Shown in pieces: positions 46,027 to 55,503 of a DNA stretch of 64,000 nt. Under the pieces are notes generated by a model that saw only the letters and a program-made list of their open reading frames with translations, was not told where the DNA came from and made no database searches. The first letter of the stretch is position 1, and the number at the start of each line of letters is the position of its first letter. The stretch spans positions 3,966,501-4,030,500 of the forward strand of contig NZ_CP047030.1 of NCBI RefSeq assembly GCF_009796825.1, in the 5' to 3' direction. The DNA comes from Algibacter sp. L3A6 (GTDB lineage: Bacteria > Bacteroidota > Bacteroidia > Flavobacteriales > Flavobacteriaceae). Position numbers and translations under genes: made by a program.

Positions 46027-46656
46027 ATGGAAAATATATTAGTAGCTGGTGCCAACGGTACCACCGGAAAAAAAATAGTAAACTTATTAAATGCATCTCA
46101 ATATTTTAAACCTGTTGCTATGGTTCGTAAAGCCGAACAAGAAGAACAGTTTAAAAAAGATGGTATAGCAACCGTTTTAGGAGATTTAGAAAAAGACATT
46201 TCTCATACTGTAAAAGGTATAGATAAAGTAATATTTGCAGCGGGTTCTGGAGGAAAAAACGTTATTGACGTAGATCAAGAAGGTGCAAAAAAATTAGTAG
46301 ATGCTTCAAAAAAAGCCAATGTTAAGAAATTTGTTATGTTAAGTTCTATGGGAGCAGAAAACCCAGAAAAAGCAAGCGACTTAAAAAACTATTTAATGGC
46401 TAAACATAATGCTGATGAATATTTAAAATTAAGCGAATTAACATATGCTATTGTTAGACCAGGAAGCTTAACAGATAATAACGCCACAGACCATATTGAA
46501 TTAGAAAAAAGTTTAAATAAAAGTGGTTCTATTAGTAGAGCCGATGTTGCTCAAACTTTAGTGAGATCACTACATGATGACGCCGCTATCAACCAAACTT
46601 TTGAAATTATAGAAGGCAACACACTTATCGGGAAAGCTTTAGACACGCTGTCTTAA
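46027..46656 (+). CDS. NmrA-like atypical SDR, NAD(P)-binding
   Basis: A 209-residue Rossmann protein. GANGTTGKK (residues 7-15) fits the atypical SDR GxxGxxG cofactor loop, VIFAAGSGG and FVMLSSMGAENP follow, and YAIVRPGSLTD marks the family's second half. No classical YxxxK pair in the SDR position, so it may bind NAD(P) to sense or reduce rather than act as a standard dehydrogenase. First gene of the stress cluster, ended by its own terminator. Specific role unknown. Confidence 0.8.
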   Translation: MENILVAGANGTTGKKIVNLLNASQYFKPVAMVRKAEQEEQFKKDGIATVLGDLEKDISHTVKGIDKVIFAAGSGGKNVIDVDQEGAKKLVDASKKANVKKFVMLSSMGAENPEKASDLKNYLMAKHNADEYLKLSELTYAIVRPGSLTDNNATDHIELEKSLNKSGSISRADVAQTLVRSLHDDAAINQTFEIIEGNTLIGKALDTLS

Positions 46657-46682
46657 TTAAAAATATATACTTCAAGACTCTT

Positions 46683-46727
46683 AGGTGTGTCTTTTTATTT
46701 TAAGAATAAAAAAGGCACACCTTTTTT
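46683..46727 (+). terminator. Rho-independent terminator after NmrA-like gene
   Basis: AGGTGTGTC (46683-46691) pairs with GGCACACCT (46714-46722); the flanking T- and A-runs extend the stem, and a T-run follows. Confidence 0.8.
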
Positions 46728-46795
46728 AATAAATAGCATGCACTCATTTTTTTATTCAATCCGCTTTTTAAATCCCACTAAAACTGCGCTGTACC

Positions 46796-47701
46796 ATGGA
46801 GCAATTACAAACAACACATCAATTTAGCATTAAAGAACTTCCTTCTTTAATAAAAGAAACATACACCTCTTGGATGGCCGACGATCCGTTTAGGCTTAGC
46901 GCTATTGTGGCGTACTATACCGTATTGGCACTACCCGCTTTATTGGTGATTATAATAAATGTAATTGGTGCTATTTGGGGTGTCGAAATTGTACAAGGAC
47001 AAGTAACTGATGAAATTTCGGCCGCATTAGGTAAAGATGCCGCAAGTGCTATAGAGAATATTATTAGTGAAACTCAAAATTCAGAGAGTAATTTTCTATC
47101 TACAGTTATCGGTATTGGTACACTACTTTTTGGTGCTACGGGTGTGTTTTATCAATTAAAAATATCGCTTAACGAAATCTGGAAAATAAAAACCAATCCT
47201 AATGCTAAAATCTGGAAAATTATTACCGATCGTGCCTTGAGCTTTGCCTTCATATTGGTTATAGGCTTTTTGCTCTTAGTTAGTTTTATAGTTACAGCAG
47301 CCATTAGCGCATTAAATAGTTATATACGCGATGCCTTACCAGATGTTCTATTATACATCGCTTACATATTAGATTTTGTATTATCTGTAGGTATCATTTC
47401 TGTGCTTTTTGCTTTAATGTTTAAGTACTTACCCGATGCTAAAATTAAATGGCGAACTGTATGGATTGGTGCTATACTTACCGCCATACTCTTTGTAGTT
47501 GGTAAATTATTACTAGGTATTTATTTTGGCCAAGCCGATCCTGGTTCCACCTATGGAGCAGCCGGCAGTATTGTTCTAATTCTCTTATGGGTTTCTTATT
47601 CCTCACTTATTTTATTCTTCGGAGCCGAATTCACTTATGTCTATGCAAAACGCTATGGCAAAGGTATAGAGCCAAAGACTATTGGTATTATAACAGAATA
47701 A
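46796..47701 (+). CDS. YihY/BrkB-family membrane protein
   Basis: A 301-residue inner-membrane protein of the YihY/virulence factor BrkB family, with about six transmembrane segments. Seen: DDPFRLSAIVAYYTVLALPALL near residues 28-50 (the family's conserved A-YY-L segment), GATGVFYQLKISLNEIWKI, and the late PGSTYGAAGSIVLILLWVSYSS. Members were once called RNase BN but are membrane proteins of unclear function. Preceded by the NmrA-like gene and followed by an AI-2E-type exporter. Confidence is high for family, none for role. Confidence 0.88.
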   Translation: MEQLQTTHQFSIKELPSLIKETYTSWMADDPFRLSAIVAYYTVLALPALLVIIINVIGAIWGVEIVQGQVTDEISAALGKDAASAIENIISETQNSESNFLSTVIGIGTLLFGATGVFYQLKISLNEIWKIKTNPNAKIWKIITDRALSFAFILVIGFLLLVSFIVTAAISALNSYIRDALPDVLLYIAYILDFVLSVGIISVLFALMFKYLPDAKIKWRTVWIGAILTAILFVVGKLLLGIYFGQADPGSTYGAAGSIVLILLWVSYSSLILFFGAEFTYVYAKRYGKGIEPKTIGIITE

Positions 47702-47808
47702 CTCACAGTTCTATACGAGTTAACTTTTTAATCGATACCATTAATTGATTTCATTTTAAATCCTGAATTTTGATGTAATGGAAAACCAACCATTAATCAC
47801 TAATACTT

Positions 47809-48819
47809 ATGAAACACATTAGCCCAAACATTATTAGACAAGTTTTTGTACTGCTACTTATAATACTTATGGGCGTACTCATATTTCAAGAAATTCTGCC
47901 TTATTTAAGTGGTGTTCTTGGTGCAATAACGATTTATGTTATTCTAAAAAAACCCATGAAAAAATTAACGGATAGAGGTTGGTATCCTAATATGGCAGCC
48001 CTCTTTTTAATGTTGATCTCTTTTTTGTGCATTATGGTTCCTATAGCTGGTTTAGCAGTTATGATGGGAAGTAAAATTCAATATGCAGTAGATAACTCAC
48101 AGAAAGTGATTAATGCCGGTAAAGGACAGTTAGAAAAAGTAGAATCGTATTTCAATATAAACATGGCGTCGGATATAGATACCGGAGCTATTACATCTTG
48201 GTTATCAGATAAATTACAAAATTTTGCAGGTGGCACATTTAATATGGTAATATCCATAACTTTAATGTACTTCCTTTTGTTTTTTATGCTTACCAATAGA
48301 AAAAAATTAAAAGAATCATTATTTGAATATATCCCTATTAAAGACGAAAATTTAACCATCATAGGAGAAGAAACCAGCGCCAATGTAAAAGCAAACGCCC
48401 TTGGTATTCCTTTGGTAGCTATTGGTCAAGGTATTGTGAGCTTAATTGGCTTTTTAATCTTCGGGATTTCCGACCCGTTTTTTTGGGCTGCGATTGTTAC
48501 CGTTGGATCTATGATTCCGTTTGTAGGTAGTGCATTGGGTACCATTCCGGTGTTTTTACTAGCGTTATCAAACGGCGACACATTTCAGGCTTGGGGAATA
48601 TTAATTTACGGTATTGTGGCTATTGGGGCCACAGATAATGTGTTTAGACTATATATTTTAAAAAGGCTCGACGATGTACACCCTTTAATAACCTTAGTGG
48701 GCGTTTTGGTTGGGGTACCGCTATTCGGTTTTATCGGGTTAATCTTCGGGCCTTTATTAGTTAGTTTATTCCTTATTGTACTTCGCATTTACAAAAAACA
48801 ATACGGAGAAACCCAATAA
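47809..48819 (+). CDS. AI-2E-family transporter (PerM/TqsA type)
   Basis: A 336-residue membrane protein with the eight-segment pattern of the AI-2E exporter family. Seen: two N-terminal segments (VFVLLLIILMGVLIFQE, LSGVLGAITIYVILKKP), a soluble middle, then WAAIVTVGSMIPFVGSALGTIPV and GVPLFGFIGLIFGPLLV near the C-terminus; the last is a family hallmark. Substrates of the family range from autoinducer to unknown solutes and sodium. The gene stands alone in a cluster of envelope/stress genes. Confidence 0.85.
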   Translation: MKHISPNIIRQVFVLLLIILMGVLIFQEILPYLSGVLGAITIYVILKKPMKKLTDRGWYPNMAALFLMLISFLCIMVPIAGLAVMMGSKIQYAVDNSQKVINAGKGQLEKVESYFNINMASDIDTGAITSWLSDKLQNFAGGTFNMVISITLMYFLLFFMLTNRKKLKESLFEYIPIKDENLTIIGEETSANVKANALGIPLVAIGQGIVSLIGFLIFGISDPFFWAAIVTVGSMIPFVGSALGTIPVFLLALSNGDTFQAWGILIYGIVAIGATDNVFRLYILKRLDDVHPLITLVGVLVGVPLFGFIGLIFGPLLVSLFLIVLRIYKKQYGETQ

Positions 48820-49002
48820 ATAGTAATTTAAACAGCTTACACGTTCAATACCGCTCAATTTATATCAATTTTATCCTTCTTAATGGATAGCATCAAAAAA
48901 GAACGGGAACAAGTCAACCCACACCGTCATTGAGTCGTAATATTGAAGTAGTAAGAATAATGAACCGTTCTGAAGCAATTCAGAATATAAAAACATACAA
49001 TT

Positions 49003-49644
49003 ATGAAAATAGGAATAATAGGAAGCGGAAAAATTGGAGGAAATTTAGGAAAACATTGGGCACAAGCAGGCCATAACGTGCTATTTAGCTCGAGACATCC
49101 AGAAGAATTAGGTAGTCTTGTTAAGGAAGCTGGAGCCAATGCTAAAGCTTTGACAGTAACAGAAACTTTTGAAGCTAAAGCTGATGTTTATGTGTTAGCC
49201 ATGCCATTTAAAGCCATTGACCAAATCGCGGAACATTACGCAGGTGAATATGCAAACAGCATCATTTTAGATGCTACTAATCCATACCCATCTCGAGATG
49301 GCGATATGGCACAAAATGTAAGAGATGCTAATTATAATGCATCGGAATATACAGCCATGAAATTTGGTACAGCAAAAACAGCCAAAGCGTTTAATACCAT
49401 ACAAGCCGATCACTTAAAAAATCGTGCTTTTAGAATGCAAGATAAACTATCTGTTCCTTTTGCAGCGCAAGACGAAAGTAGTAAAAACGTGGTAAAAGAA
49501 CTTATAGAAGATATTGGTTTCGATGCTGTTTATGTTGGGAACTTAAGTGATTCTAAAATTATGGATCCCGATCAAGAAATTTACGGTATGTCGGTTTCTA
49601 AAACAGAACTTTTAGATACCATTCATTCTCAAAAATCATTTTAA
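49003..49644 (+). CDS. F420-reductase-like NADP-binding oxidoreductase
   Basis: A 213-residue protein with an N-terminal Rossmann motif IGIIGSGKIGGNLGKHWA (residues 3-20), SSRHPEE at the NADP phosphate position, LDATNPYPSRDG and AFNTI, matching the F420_oxidored/NADPH-dependent family fold. Flavobacteria generally do not use F420, so an NADP-dependent role in another redox step is likely. Precedes the ribosome hibernation gene by 50 bases and may be co-transcribed. Confidence 0.82.
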   Translation: MKIGIIGSGKIGGNLGKHWAQAGHNVLFSSRHPEELGSLVKEAGANAKALTVTETFEAKADVYVLAMPFKAIDQIAEHYAGEYANSIILDATNPYPSRDGDMAQNVRDANYNASEYTAMKFGTAKTAKAFNTIQADHLKNRAFRMQDKLSVPFAAQDESSKNVVKELIEDIGFDAVYVGNLSDSKIMDPDQEIYGMSVSKTELLDTIHSQKSF

Positions 49645-49694
49645 CACCTTAATTTCTTTACATATTTAAAAGAAATTAATTAAAACTAAAACAC

Positions 49695-49994
49695 ATGCAA
49701 ATTATATATGAATATCACGATGTGTCTGCAAGCAGTAGCTTAGAGGCCATCGCAAAAGACAAACTAGAAAGCTTACAGAAAAAATTCAATTTCGTCCATC
49801 GGGCCGATGTATTTTTTAAAGTACAAAACCGAACAGACGATAAAGAACAAATTTGTGATATACGCTTAAGTTTACCTGGCCCAAGGATATTTGCATCCAC
49901 AAATGCAGAAACATTTGAAGCCGCTATTGCTGAAACTATTCGAGACTTAGAAATTCAGCTAAACAAGACAAAAGATAAAATGGGAGCTAGATAA
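49695..49994 (+). CDS. HPF/RaiA-type ribosome hibernation factor
   Basis: A 99-residue short-form hibernation factor. The beta-alpha-beta-beta-beta-alpha fold is suggested by MQIIYEYHDVSASSSLEAI at the start, FNFVHRADVFFKVQ, the CDIRLSLPGPRIFASTNAETFEAAIAE core and a C-terminal helix rich in Lys. The family binds the 30S decoding site, silencing or dimerising ribosomes in stationary phase or stress. Family confidence good; it is a divergent member without the long-form C-terminal dimerisation domain. Confidence 0.85.
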   Translation: MQIIYEYHDVSASSSLEAIAKDKLESLQKKFNFVHRADVFFKVQNRTDDKEQICDIRLSLPGPRIFASTNAETFEAAIAETIRDLEIQLNKTKDKMGAR

Positions 49995-50112
49995 ACGCTT
50001 AATTAAAGATAACTATAGGTGGTTGGAAATGGTCTTGACAAACTTTTGGATGTTGAGGCCTATTTCTTTTAAATCCATCCCATTTTAACATTAACCCTTA
50101 AAACATAATACA

Positions 50113-50421
50113 ATGAAAACTTCAGAAAATATAAATAATACAGATGCAACTTATAATTCTAACATTACAGAAGATGATATTAGTGCCCTAGGAAAAAAAG
50201 GCCTGAGAGCAGACTCTGAAGATGATAGATTGTTACTAGACCGAGAAGAATCGATAGATTTTCAAGGGAAAGATTTAGATATCCCAGGAAGAAGTAAAAG
50301 TGGTATTAACACCACTCAAATTATTACAGATGAAGAAAACACCCTCTTTGGACAAGGCGGTGAAGACAAAGAGAATTTAGAAGCTCCTGAGCGTGCCAAT
50401 GTAAGTAGAAGTGAGAAGTAG
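50113..50421 (+). CDS. Hydrophilic acidic protein of unknown function
   Basis: A 102-residue protein rich in Asp, Glu, Asn and Gly with no hydrophobic segment; ALGKKGLRADSEDDRLLLDREE and DLDIPGRSKSG are its most structured stretches. No homologous family is recalled with certainty. It lies between the hibernation factor and an aldehyde dehydrogenase (49-base gap), so it probably belongs to the same stress regulon. Likely intrinsically disordered. Confidence 0.7.
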   Translation: MKTSENINNTDATYNSNITEDDISALGKKGLRADSEDDRLLLDREESIDFQGKDLDIPGRSKSGINTTQIITDEENTLFGQGGEDKENLEAPERANVSRSEK

Positions 50422-50470
50422 AAACGCGCCTGAGTCCATAAATAAAAACTAGAAAAAGAAAGAAAACATT

Positions 50471-51865
50471 ATGAGTAATACAAAAGATAAAACCAATTTT
50501 GAGACTATTAATCCTGCAACGGGAGAAACAATAGAAACATATAAATACATGGACAGCAAAGAAGCTGCCAGCAAAGTAAAAGACGCCCACAACGCCTTTT
50601 TGAAGTGGAAATTAACATCTTTAGATGAACGTGCAAAAATTATAAAATCTATTGGTAAAACTCTAGAGAAAAATAAGGATGCTTACGCTAAACTAATGAC
50701 TCAGGAAATGGGTAAACTAATTTCACAGAGTTATGAAGAAATAGAATTGTGTATTGGCATTTGCGACTATACCGCTACAGAAGGTTTAAAACATTTACAA
50801 GATGAACACAGACCACTTTATGATGGAGGAAAAGGAACTATACATTATTCTCCAATAGGTGTAATTTATGGTATTCAACCCTGGAATTTCCCGTTATACC
50901 AACCTATACGTTATTCTATAGCCAACTTAATGGCAGGAAACGGTGTTTTACTTAAACACGCAAAAAACGTAACAGGATCGGCTATTATGCTGAAGAAAAT
51001 ATATGAAGAAGCAGGGCTTCCAAAAGACTTGTTTCAGGTACTAGTTATTAATCACGATGTATCGGATGAAATTATTGCCAACGATGCCGTTAGAGGTGTT
51101 ACATTAACAGGTAGTTCTGGAGCCGGAAAACACGTAGCTATAAAATCTGCCGAAGTATTAAAGAAAACCGTTTTAGAACTAGGTAGTAATGATGCTTATG
51201 TTGTTTTAGACGATGCTGATATAAACTTAGCAGCAGAAGTTTGTGCCAAAGCTAGAATATACAATAACGGACAAACCTGTGTTGCCGCTAAACGTTTTAT
51301 AGTAGCTGATAGTGCTTACGATGCTTTTAAAGAAAAATTTGTAAGTCTTATGGAGAGTATGGAACTTGGTGACCCCACAAATTCGGATACCGATTTAGGC
51401 CCTATAGCTAGAAAAGATTTAAGAGAAGAACTACATGATAAAGTAACAAAAAGTGTTGAAAACGGTGCCAAAATTTTATGCGGTGGCGAAATACCGAACA
51501 CAAAAGGTTATTTCTACCCTTCTACTGTTTTAGATAACGTAAAACCAGGGCAACCTGCATATAGCGATGAGCTTTTTGGACCTGTAGCGTCTTTAATAAA
51601 AGCAAAAGATAATGAAGATGCTATGCGTATTGCCAATGATAGTAAATTTGGTTTAGGTGGTGGTATTTTCAGTAAAAACGAAGAGAAAGCTTTAGAATTA
51701 GCCAAGAATCATTTTGACACAGGAATGATACATATTAATTCTTACGGCTTAGCGTATCCTAATATGCCTTTTGGAGGCGTTAAAGATTCCGGTTACGGAA
51801 GAGAACACGGTGGTTTTGGTGTACGCGAGTTTATTAATGCAAAAGCCATTACACAACAAAAATAA
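50471..51865 (+). CDS. Aldehyde dehydrogenase, succinate-semialdehyde dehydrogenase type
   Basis: A 464-residue NAD(P)-dependent ALDH. Seen: GVIYGIQPWNFPLYQ cofactor segment, TGSSGAGKHV, general base Glu in VLELGSND and nucleophile Cys in NNGQTCVAAKRF, plus the terminal PFGGVKDSGYGREHG. This pattern matches the Sad/YneI-like group, which oxidises succinate semialdehyde or related aldehydes. ELGSND in place of ELGGND is a small deviation. Cytoplasmic. A second ALDH gene of the same type faces it from 52022, so the pair is inverted. Confidence 0.9.
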   Translation: MSNTKDKTNFETINPATGETIETYKYMDSKEAASKVKDAHNAFLKWKLTSLDERAKIIKSIGKTLEKNKDAYAKLMTQEMGKLISQSYEEIELCIGICDYTATEGLKHLQDEHRPLYDGGKGTIHYSPIGVIYGIQPWNFPLYQPIRYSIANLMAGNGVLLKHAKNVTGSAIMLKKIYEEAGLPKDLFQVLVINHDVSDEIIANDAVRGVTLTGSSGAGKHVAIKSAEVLKKTVLELGSNDAYVVLDDADINLAAEVCAKARIYNNGQTCVAAKRFIVADSAYDAFKEKFVSLMESMELGDPTNSDTDLGPIARKDLREELHDKVTKSVENGAKILCGGEIPNTKGYFYPSTVLDNVKPGQPAYSDELFGPVASLIKAKDNEDAMRIANDSKFGLGGGIFSKNEEKALELAKNHFDTGMIHINSYGLAYPNMPFGGVKDSGYGREHGGFGVREFINAKAITQQK

Positions 51866-51915
51866 TAAGCTTAGTTTGAATAAACTTTTTCAAACTAAAC
51901 AGAATTAAATAAAAA

Positions 51916-51956
51916 AAACCTCATCATGAAATTACTTTCAAGATGAGGTTTTTTTA
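51916..51956 (+). terminator. Rho-independent terminator after plus-strand ALDH
   Basis: AAACCTCATC (51916-51925) pairs with GATGAGGTTT (51942-51951), followed by TTTTT. Confidence 0.8.
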
Positions 51957-51969
51957 TGCGCTAAATATA

Positions 51970-51997
51970 AAAAGAGCCCTAATTATAGGGCTCTTTT
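51970..51997 (-). terminator. Rho-independent terminator after minus-strand ALDH
   Basis: AAAAGAGCCCTA and TAGGGCTCTTTT pair perfectly with a 4 base loop, 24 bases past the ALDH stop; it can work in both directions. Confidence 0.8.
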
Positions 51998-52021
51998 ACA
52001 TTAACTTATTATGTTATATTT

Positions 52022-53377
52022 CTATTTCTTAATGTATACTGTCTTTTTATTTACAAATTCTAATATACCTTCCTGAGACAATTCGCGTCCATAACCAGAA
52101 GCCTTCGTTCCTCCAAAAGGTAATTGAGGATCCGATTTTACCATATCATTTATAAAAAATGCGCCATCAGGAATATCACTAATAAGCTTTCTAGCCGCTT
52201 CTAAGTCTTTAGTAAAAATCATAGTCCCTAAACCAAATTTAGAATGTGTTGCAGTCTCTATAGCTTCTTGCTTATCTGCTACACGAATAATTGCTGCTAC
52301 TGGTCCAAAAAGTTCTTCATCGAATGCTGGCATACCTTGCTTAACATTTTCTAAAATAGTAGGCTCAAAATAATTACCGTCGTTATTATAACCGTAAGTT
52401 ACCTTAGCGCCTTTTTTAATAGAGTCTTCAACTTGTTTTTCTAAACCTTCAACTAAATCCTTTCTAGCCATAACGCCTATTTCGGTATCCATTTCCATAG
52501 GATCTCCTTTTTTAATTTCAGCAACACGTTTTTTAAAGGCTTCTATAAACTCATCATAAATAGCATCGACTACAATAAAACGTTTAGCGGCAATACAACT
52601 TTGTCCGGCATTTTGCATTCTTGCCATCACTATAGTGTCGATATGCTTTTCTAATTTTGCATCTTCTAGAATAATACAAGCGTTATTTCCGCCCAATTCC
52701 ATAACCGATTTCTTTAAATGCTTTCCGGCTAACGCTGCAATATTACGCCCTGCTTTTTCACTTCCCGTAAGGGTAACACCAGCAACGCTTTCGTGAGCTA
52801 TAATAGTTTCAATATCCTCATGTCCTATTAATACGGTTTGAAAACAACCTTCTGGATATCCAGCATCTATAAACAATTGTTCCATCGCCAAGGCACATCC
52901 TGTAGTGTTAGATGCATGTTTTAAAATAGCTGTATTACCAGCTGTAAGTGTTGGTGCTGCAAAACGCATAACTTGCCAAAACGGATAATTCCATGGCATA
53001 ATGGCTAAAATAGTACCAGAAGGATCACAACTAATAAAGCTCTCTTTGGCATCTGTTTTAATTAATTCATCTGCTAAAAAATAAGCAGCATTTTTCACGT
53101 AAAAATCGCATACAGCACTACACTTTTCTATTTCGGCTATACTCTGTGAAATAGGTTTCCCCATTTCTTTCGTCATCAATTCTGCGTATTCCTGTTTTCT
53201 TTCTAATAGCAATTGAGATACCTTATTAAGCATATCGGTTCTATCACCAATAGATTTCATTTTCCAATCTTTAAAAGCATTAGCGCCTTTATTAATTATT
53301 TCCTGAACTTCAGACTCCGTATGTAATTGGTAAGTCTCTATATCCTTATTATTAAAAGGGTTTGTAGTTGTTATCAT
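52022..53377 (-). CDS. Aldehyde dehydrogenase, succinate-semialdehyde dehydrogenase type (second copy)
   Basis: A 451-residue ALDH when started at ATG 53377 (MITTTNPFNNKD), the usual N-terminus of this group; the longer frame to 53446 adds a cysteine-rich stretch without family support. Seen: GTILAIMPWNYPFWQ, TGSEKAGRN, general base Glu in VMELGGNN, nucleophile Cys in NAGQSCIAAKRF, and LPFGGTKASGYGRE. It probably oxidises succinate semialdehyde or another small aldehyde to an acid with NAD(P). It is clearly related to the plus-strand copy. Terminators of both genes lie between them. Confidence 0.9.
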   Translation of the reverse strand: MITTTNPFNNKDIETYQLHTESEVQEIINKGANAFKDWKMKSIGDRTDMLNKVSQLLLERKQEYAELMTKEMGKPISQSIAEIEKCSAVCDFYVKNAAYFLADELIKTDAKESFISCDPSGTILAIMPWNYPFWQVMRFAAPTLTAGNTAILKHASNTTGCALAMEQLFIDAGYPEGCFQTVLIGHEDIETIIAHESVAGVTLTGSEKAGRNIAALAGKHLKKSVMELGGNNACIILEDAKLEKHIDTIVMARMQNAGQSCIAAKRFIVVDAIYDEFIEAFKKRVAEIKKGDPMEMDTEIGVMARKDLVEGLEKQVEDSIKKGAKVTYGYNNDGNYFEPTILENVKQGMPAFDEELFGPVAAIIRVADKQEAIETATHSKFGLGTMIFTKDLEAARKLISDIPDGAFFINDMVKSDPQLPFGGTKASGYGRELSQEGILEFVNKKTVYIKK

Positions 53378-53578
53378 AGTTTTTTCATTTTTAAATATAC
53401 TGCAACAAAGTATGCACATATTATTAATAAAGGTAACACAATCCATTTACATATTGCCTCATACCCTTCTATGCCGACTAAGTTAATATTTTAAGCGTTT
53501 GCGTCAATACTAACCGTAAATAGCTTGCATCTTTGTAACAGAAACAAGAAGTAATATTAATTTAAAACATTTTACAAC

Positions 53579-53908
53579 ATGAACAATAATGGAAACACAT
53601 TTTTAGGAGTATTAGCAGGAACAGCAATAGGTGCTGCATTAGGAATTCTTTTTGCACCAGATAAAGGATCTGCAACAAGAAAAAGAATTGCTGAACAAGC
53701 AGAATCTGCTAAAGAGAGCATTACAGAAACCACACTAGATATTAGAGATAAAGCTGCTTCTACTGTAGCTTCTAAAAGAGAAACCTTGGATACGCAATTG
53801 AACAATATTGTATCGGATGCAAGTCACAAAGCAGAAGACGTTATTTCTACTTTAGAAACTAAATTAGCAGATCTTAAAGCGAAGAATAAAAAACTTCAAA
53901 AATCATAA
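53579..53908 (+). CDS. YtxH-domain protein
   Basis: A 109-residue protein with the YtxH signature: a glycine-rich hydrophobic start (FLGVLAGTAIGAALGILFAPDKGSATRK) and a long charged amphipathic region that should form a coiled coil. The domain is found in general-stress proteins of many bacteria. Its promoter region ends in GCATCTTTGTA, 41 bases upstream of the ATG. Followed at 26 bases by a holin-like gene, so an operon of three is likely (to 54488). Role: envelope-associated stress protein, mechanism unknown. Confidence 0.88.
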   Translation: MNNNGNTFLGVLAGTAIGAALGILFAPDKGSATRKRIAEQAESAKESITETTLDIRDKAASTVASKRETLDTQLNNIVSDASHKAEDVISTLETKLADLKAKNKKLQKS

Positions 53909-53934
53909 TAAGAACTATAAAAAAGAAATCATAA

Positions 53935-54282
53935 ATGGGAATAATTGAAGCATTAGACGAGACCAGCTCGAAGGCAGTAAAAACAGGAGAAGACTATGTG
54001 CAAACTTCTAAACATTACTTTGAATTAAAAGTATTTCAGCAGTTAGCTATTTTATCTACTGCTGGTATTAAGTTAGCCATTTACGCTATACTTTGCACGC
54101 TGGGTCTTATATTTTTAGCCGTTGCAGGTGCAGCCGCTTTAAGCACGTATTTTGAAAGTGCCGCTTTAGGTTACTTATGTATAGCTGGCGTATTCTTCCT
54201 TTTCATCGGTATTGTTTATTTACTGAGAAAAAAGATAGAAAATAGCGTTATTAAAAAACTCTCTGAAAACTATTTTGACTAA
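53935..54282 (+). CDS. Phage-holin-3_6-type membrane protein
   Basis: A 115-residue protein with two hydrophobic helices (LAILSTAGIKLAIYAILCTLGLIFLAVAG region and YLCIAGVFFLFIGIVYLL). Length and topology fit the Phage_holin_3_6 (PF07332) family, which in bacteria typically lies next to YtxH genes and is not part of a prophage. The stop overlaps the start of the next gene by one base. Function in stress envelope physiology is presumed. Confidence 0.8.
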   Translation: MGIIEALDETSSKAVKTGEDYVQTSKHYFELKVFQQLAILSTAGIKLAIYAILCTLGLIFLAVAGAAALSTYFESAALGYLCIAGVFFLFIGIVYLLRKKIENSVIKKLSENYFD

Positions 54283-54488
54283 TGAAAAAGAAAAATTATA
54301 ATTCCTTAGAGGAAATTAATACGGAACTACATCTATTGAGTATTCAACGCGAAATTCATTTAGAAGAACTAAAATTGACCAAACATCAATTAAAAGAAGA
54401 CTTAAGTCCAGCAAACTGGATAAGCACAGCCCTAACAGGCATTAAAAAATACGGCGTACTAATGCTACTACGCAAAATTATTAAATAG
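54282..54488 (+). CDS. Small basic protein of the YtxH operon
   Basis: A 68-residue protein starting in the last base of the preceding stop (TAATG). It is helical and charged (HLLSIQREIHLEELKLTKHQL) with a more hydrophobic C-terminus (TALTGIKKYGVLMLLRKI). It matches in position and size a short conserved flavobacterial family (DUF6327-like) next to YtxH and holin genes. Function unknown. Confidence 0.7.
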   Translation: MKKKNYNSLEEINTELHLLSIQREIHLEELKLTKHQLKEDLSPANWISTALTGIKKYGVLMLLRKIIK

Positions 54489-54513
54489 TAAAATATTCCC
54501 AAGATTTTTTTAC

Positions 54514-54562
54514 AAAAAAAAATACAATTAGAACTTTAAAAGGTTTTAGTTGTATTTTTTTT
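54514..54562 (+). terminator. Rho-independent terminator after the YtxH operon
   Basis: AAAAATACAATTAGAAC pairs (two G-T) with GTTTTAGTTGTATTTTT, ending in T-run. The rest of the 318-base gap up to 54806 holds a promoter-like TAAATTTG at 54735 and ATGGTTTCCGTTAAGG at 54701. Confidence 0.75.
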
Positions 54563-54806
54563 GTTTTAATATTAAGGGTGCTCTCCTTCCTTTATTATCT
54601 TAAATTTCACAATACCTCTTTCCCTTATTTTCAACACAGCGTAAAAAACCACCTTAATAAACTAATTATCAAACCCTTTATCAATAGAGCTAATAACTGA
54701 ATGGTTTCCGTTAAGGTTAACCTTTCATTAATAGTAAATTTGAATATGATATCAAATAAGCTGTATCACTAAAGAAAAGCTTACTAATTAAAAACAAAAA
54801 AATACT

Positions 54807-55256
54807 ATGAGTACTTACACAGAAACAGTAGGAAATAAACTAAACGAAATTTTAGAAAAAACATACGATGCTGAAAAAGGATATGCCAAAGCAGCAGAAA
54901 ACACAGATCACTCTTTATTAAAACCATACTTTAAAAAACGTAGTAAAGAACGTTACAATTTTGGACACGAATTAAAAGCTGAAATTTTAAAATTTGGTGA
55001 AAAGCCAGAAAAAGGTGGTAGCGTTACAGGAACTGTACATAGAGCTTGGATGGATACAAAAGCCTTATTTTCTGCAAACGATGCCGAATCTATGTTAGAG
55101 GAATCTATTAGAGGAGAAAAAGCAGCAGTATCAGAATATGAAGATGCTTTAAAAGATACCGCTTTACCATTAAGTACCGCGACATTATTAAGCAACCAGA
55201 TGCAAAGTATTAAATCGGACTTAAACACTATAAAATTTTTAGAAGACCTAAGTTAA
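54807..55256 (+). CDS. DUF2383 four-helix-bundle protein (PA2169-type)
   Basis: A 149-residue protein of four helices: NKLNEILEKTYDAEKGYAKAA, SLLKPYFKKRSKERYNFGHE, an insert with Gly/Trp (VTGTVHRAWMDTKALF), then SMLEESIRGEKAAVSEYEDALK. The Glu/His pairs (AEKGY, GEKAAVSEYE) resemble ferritin-like di-iron helices of the DUF2383 family. Family members are linked with stress. Monocistronic with its own terminator and a TAAATTTG promoter element 64 bases upstream. Confidence 0.85.
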   Translation: MSTYTETVGNKLNEILEKTYDAEKGYAKAAENTDHSLLKPYFKKRSKERYNFGHELKAEILKFGEKPEKGGSVTGTVHRAWMDTKALFSANDAESMLEESIRGEKAAVSEYEDALKDTALPLSTATLLSNQMQSIKSDLNTIKFLEDLS

Positions 55257-55277
55257 GATCAACTTACGTTTACTAAC

Positions 55278-55313
55278 AAAAAAAAGGGATGCTCTATAGC
55301 ATCCCTTTTTTTT
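55278..55313 (+). terminator. Rho-independent terminator after DUF2383 gene
   Basis: AAAAAGGGATGCT and AGCATCCCTTTTT pair over a 4 base loop and end in TTT. Confidence 0.85.
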
Positions 55314-55503
55314 GTTTTAAATCTATTTATACAATAAGATCAATTGCCTTAAGCGCCGGAACACCTAATTTTATTAGGCTATTTCGCAAATGGATTAACA
55401 ATAGAACGGATTACGGCAATCTACACGCTACATAAATGGCATCTTTGTATAAAGGAAATTGATAAAGTATCAATTGAAAAATTAATCTTAAAAACAAATT
55501 ACT

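Noticed and set aside
53378..53446. N-terminal extension of the minus-strand aldehyde dehydrogenase
   Set aside because: Cysteine-rich sequence unlike the family; ATG at 53377 yields the usual N-terminus.
53935..54282. Holin-like gene as a sign of a prophage
   Set aside because: No phage genes around it; it is paired with a YtxH gene as in stress operons of many bacteria.
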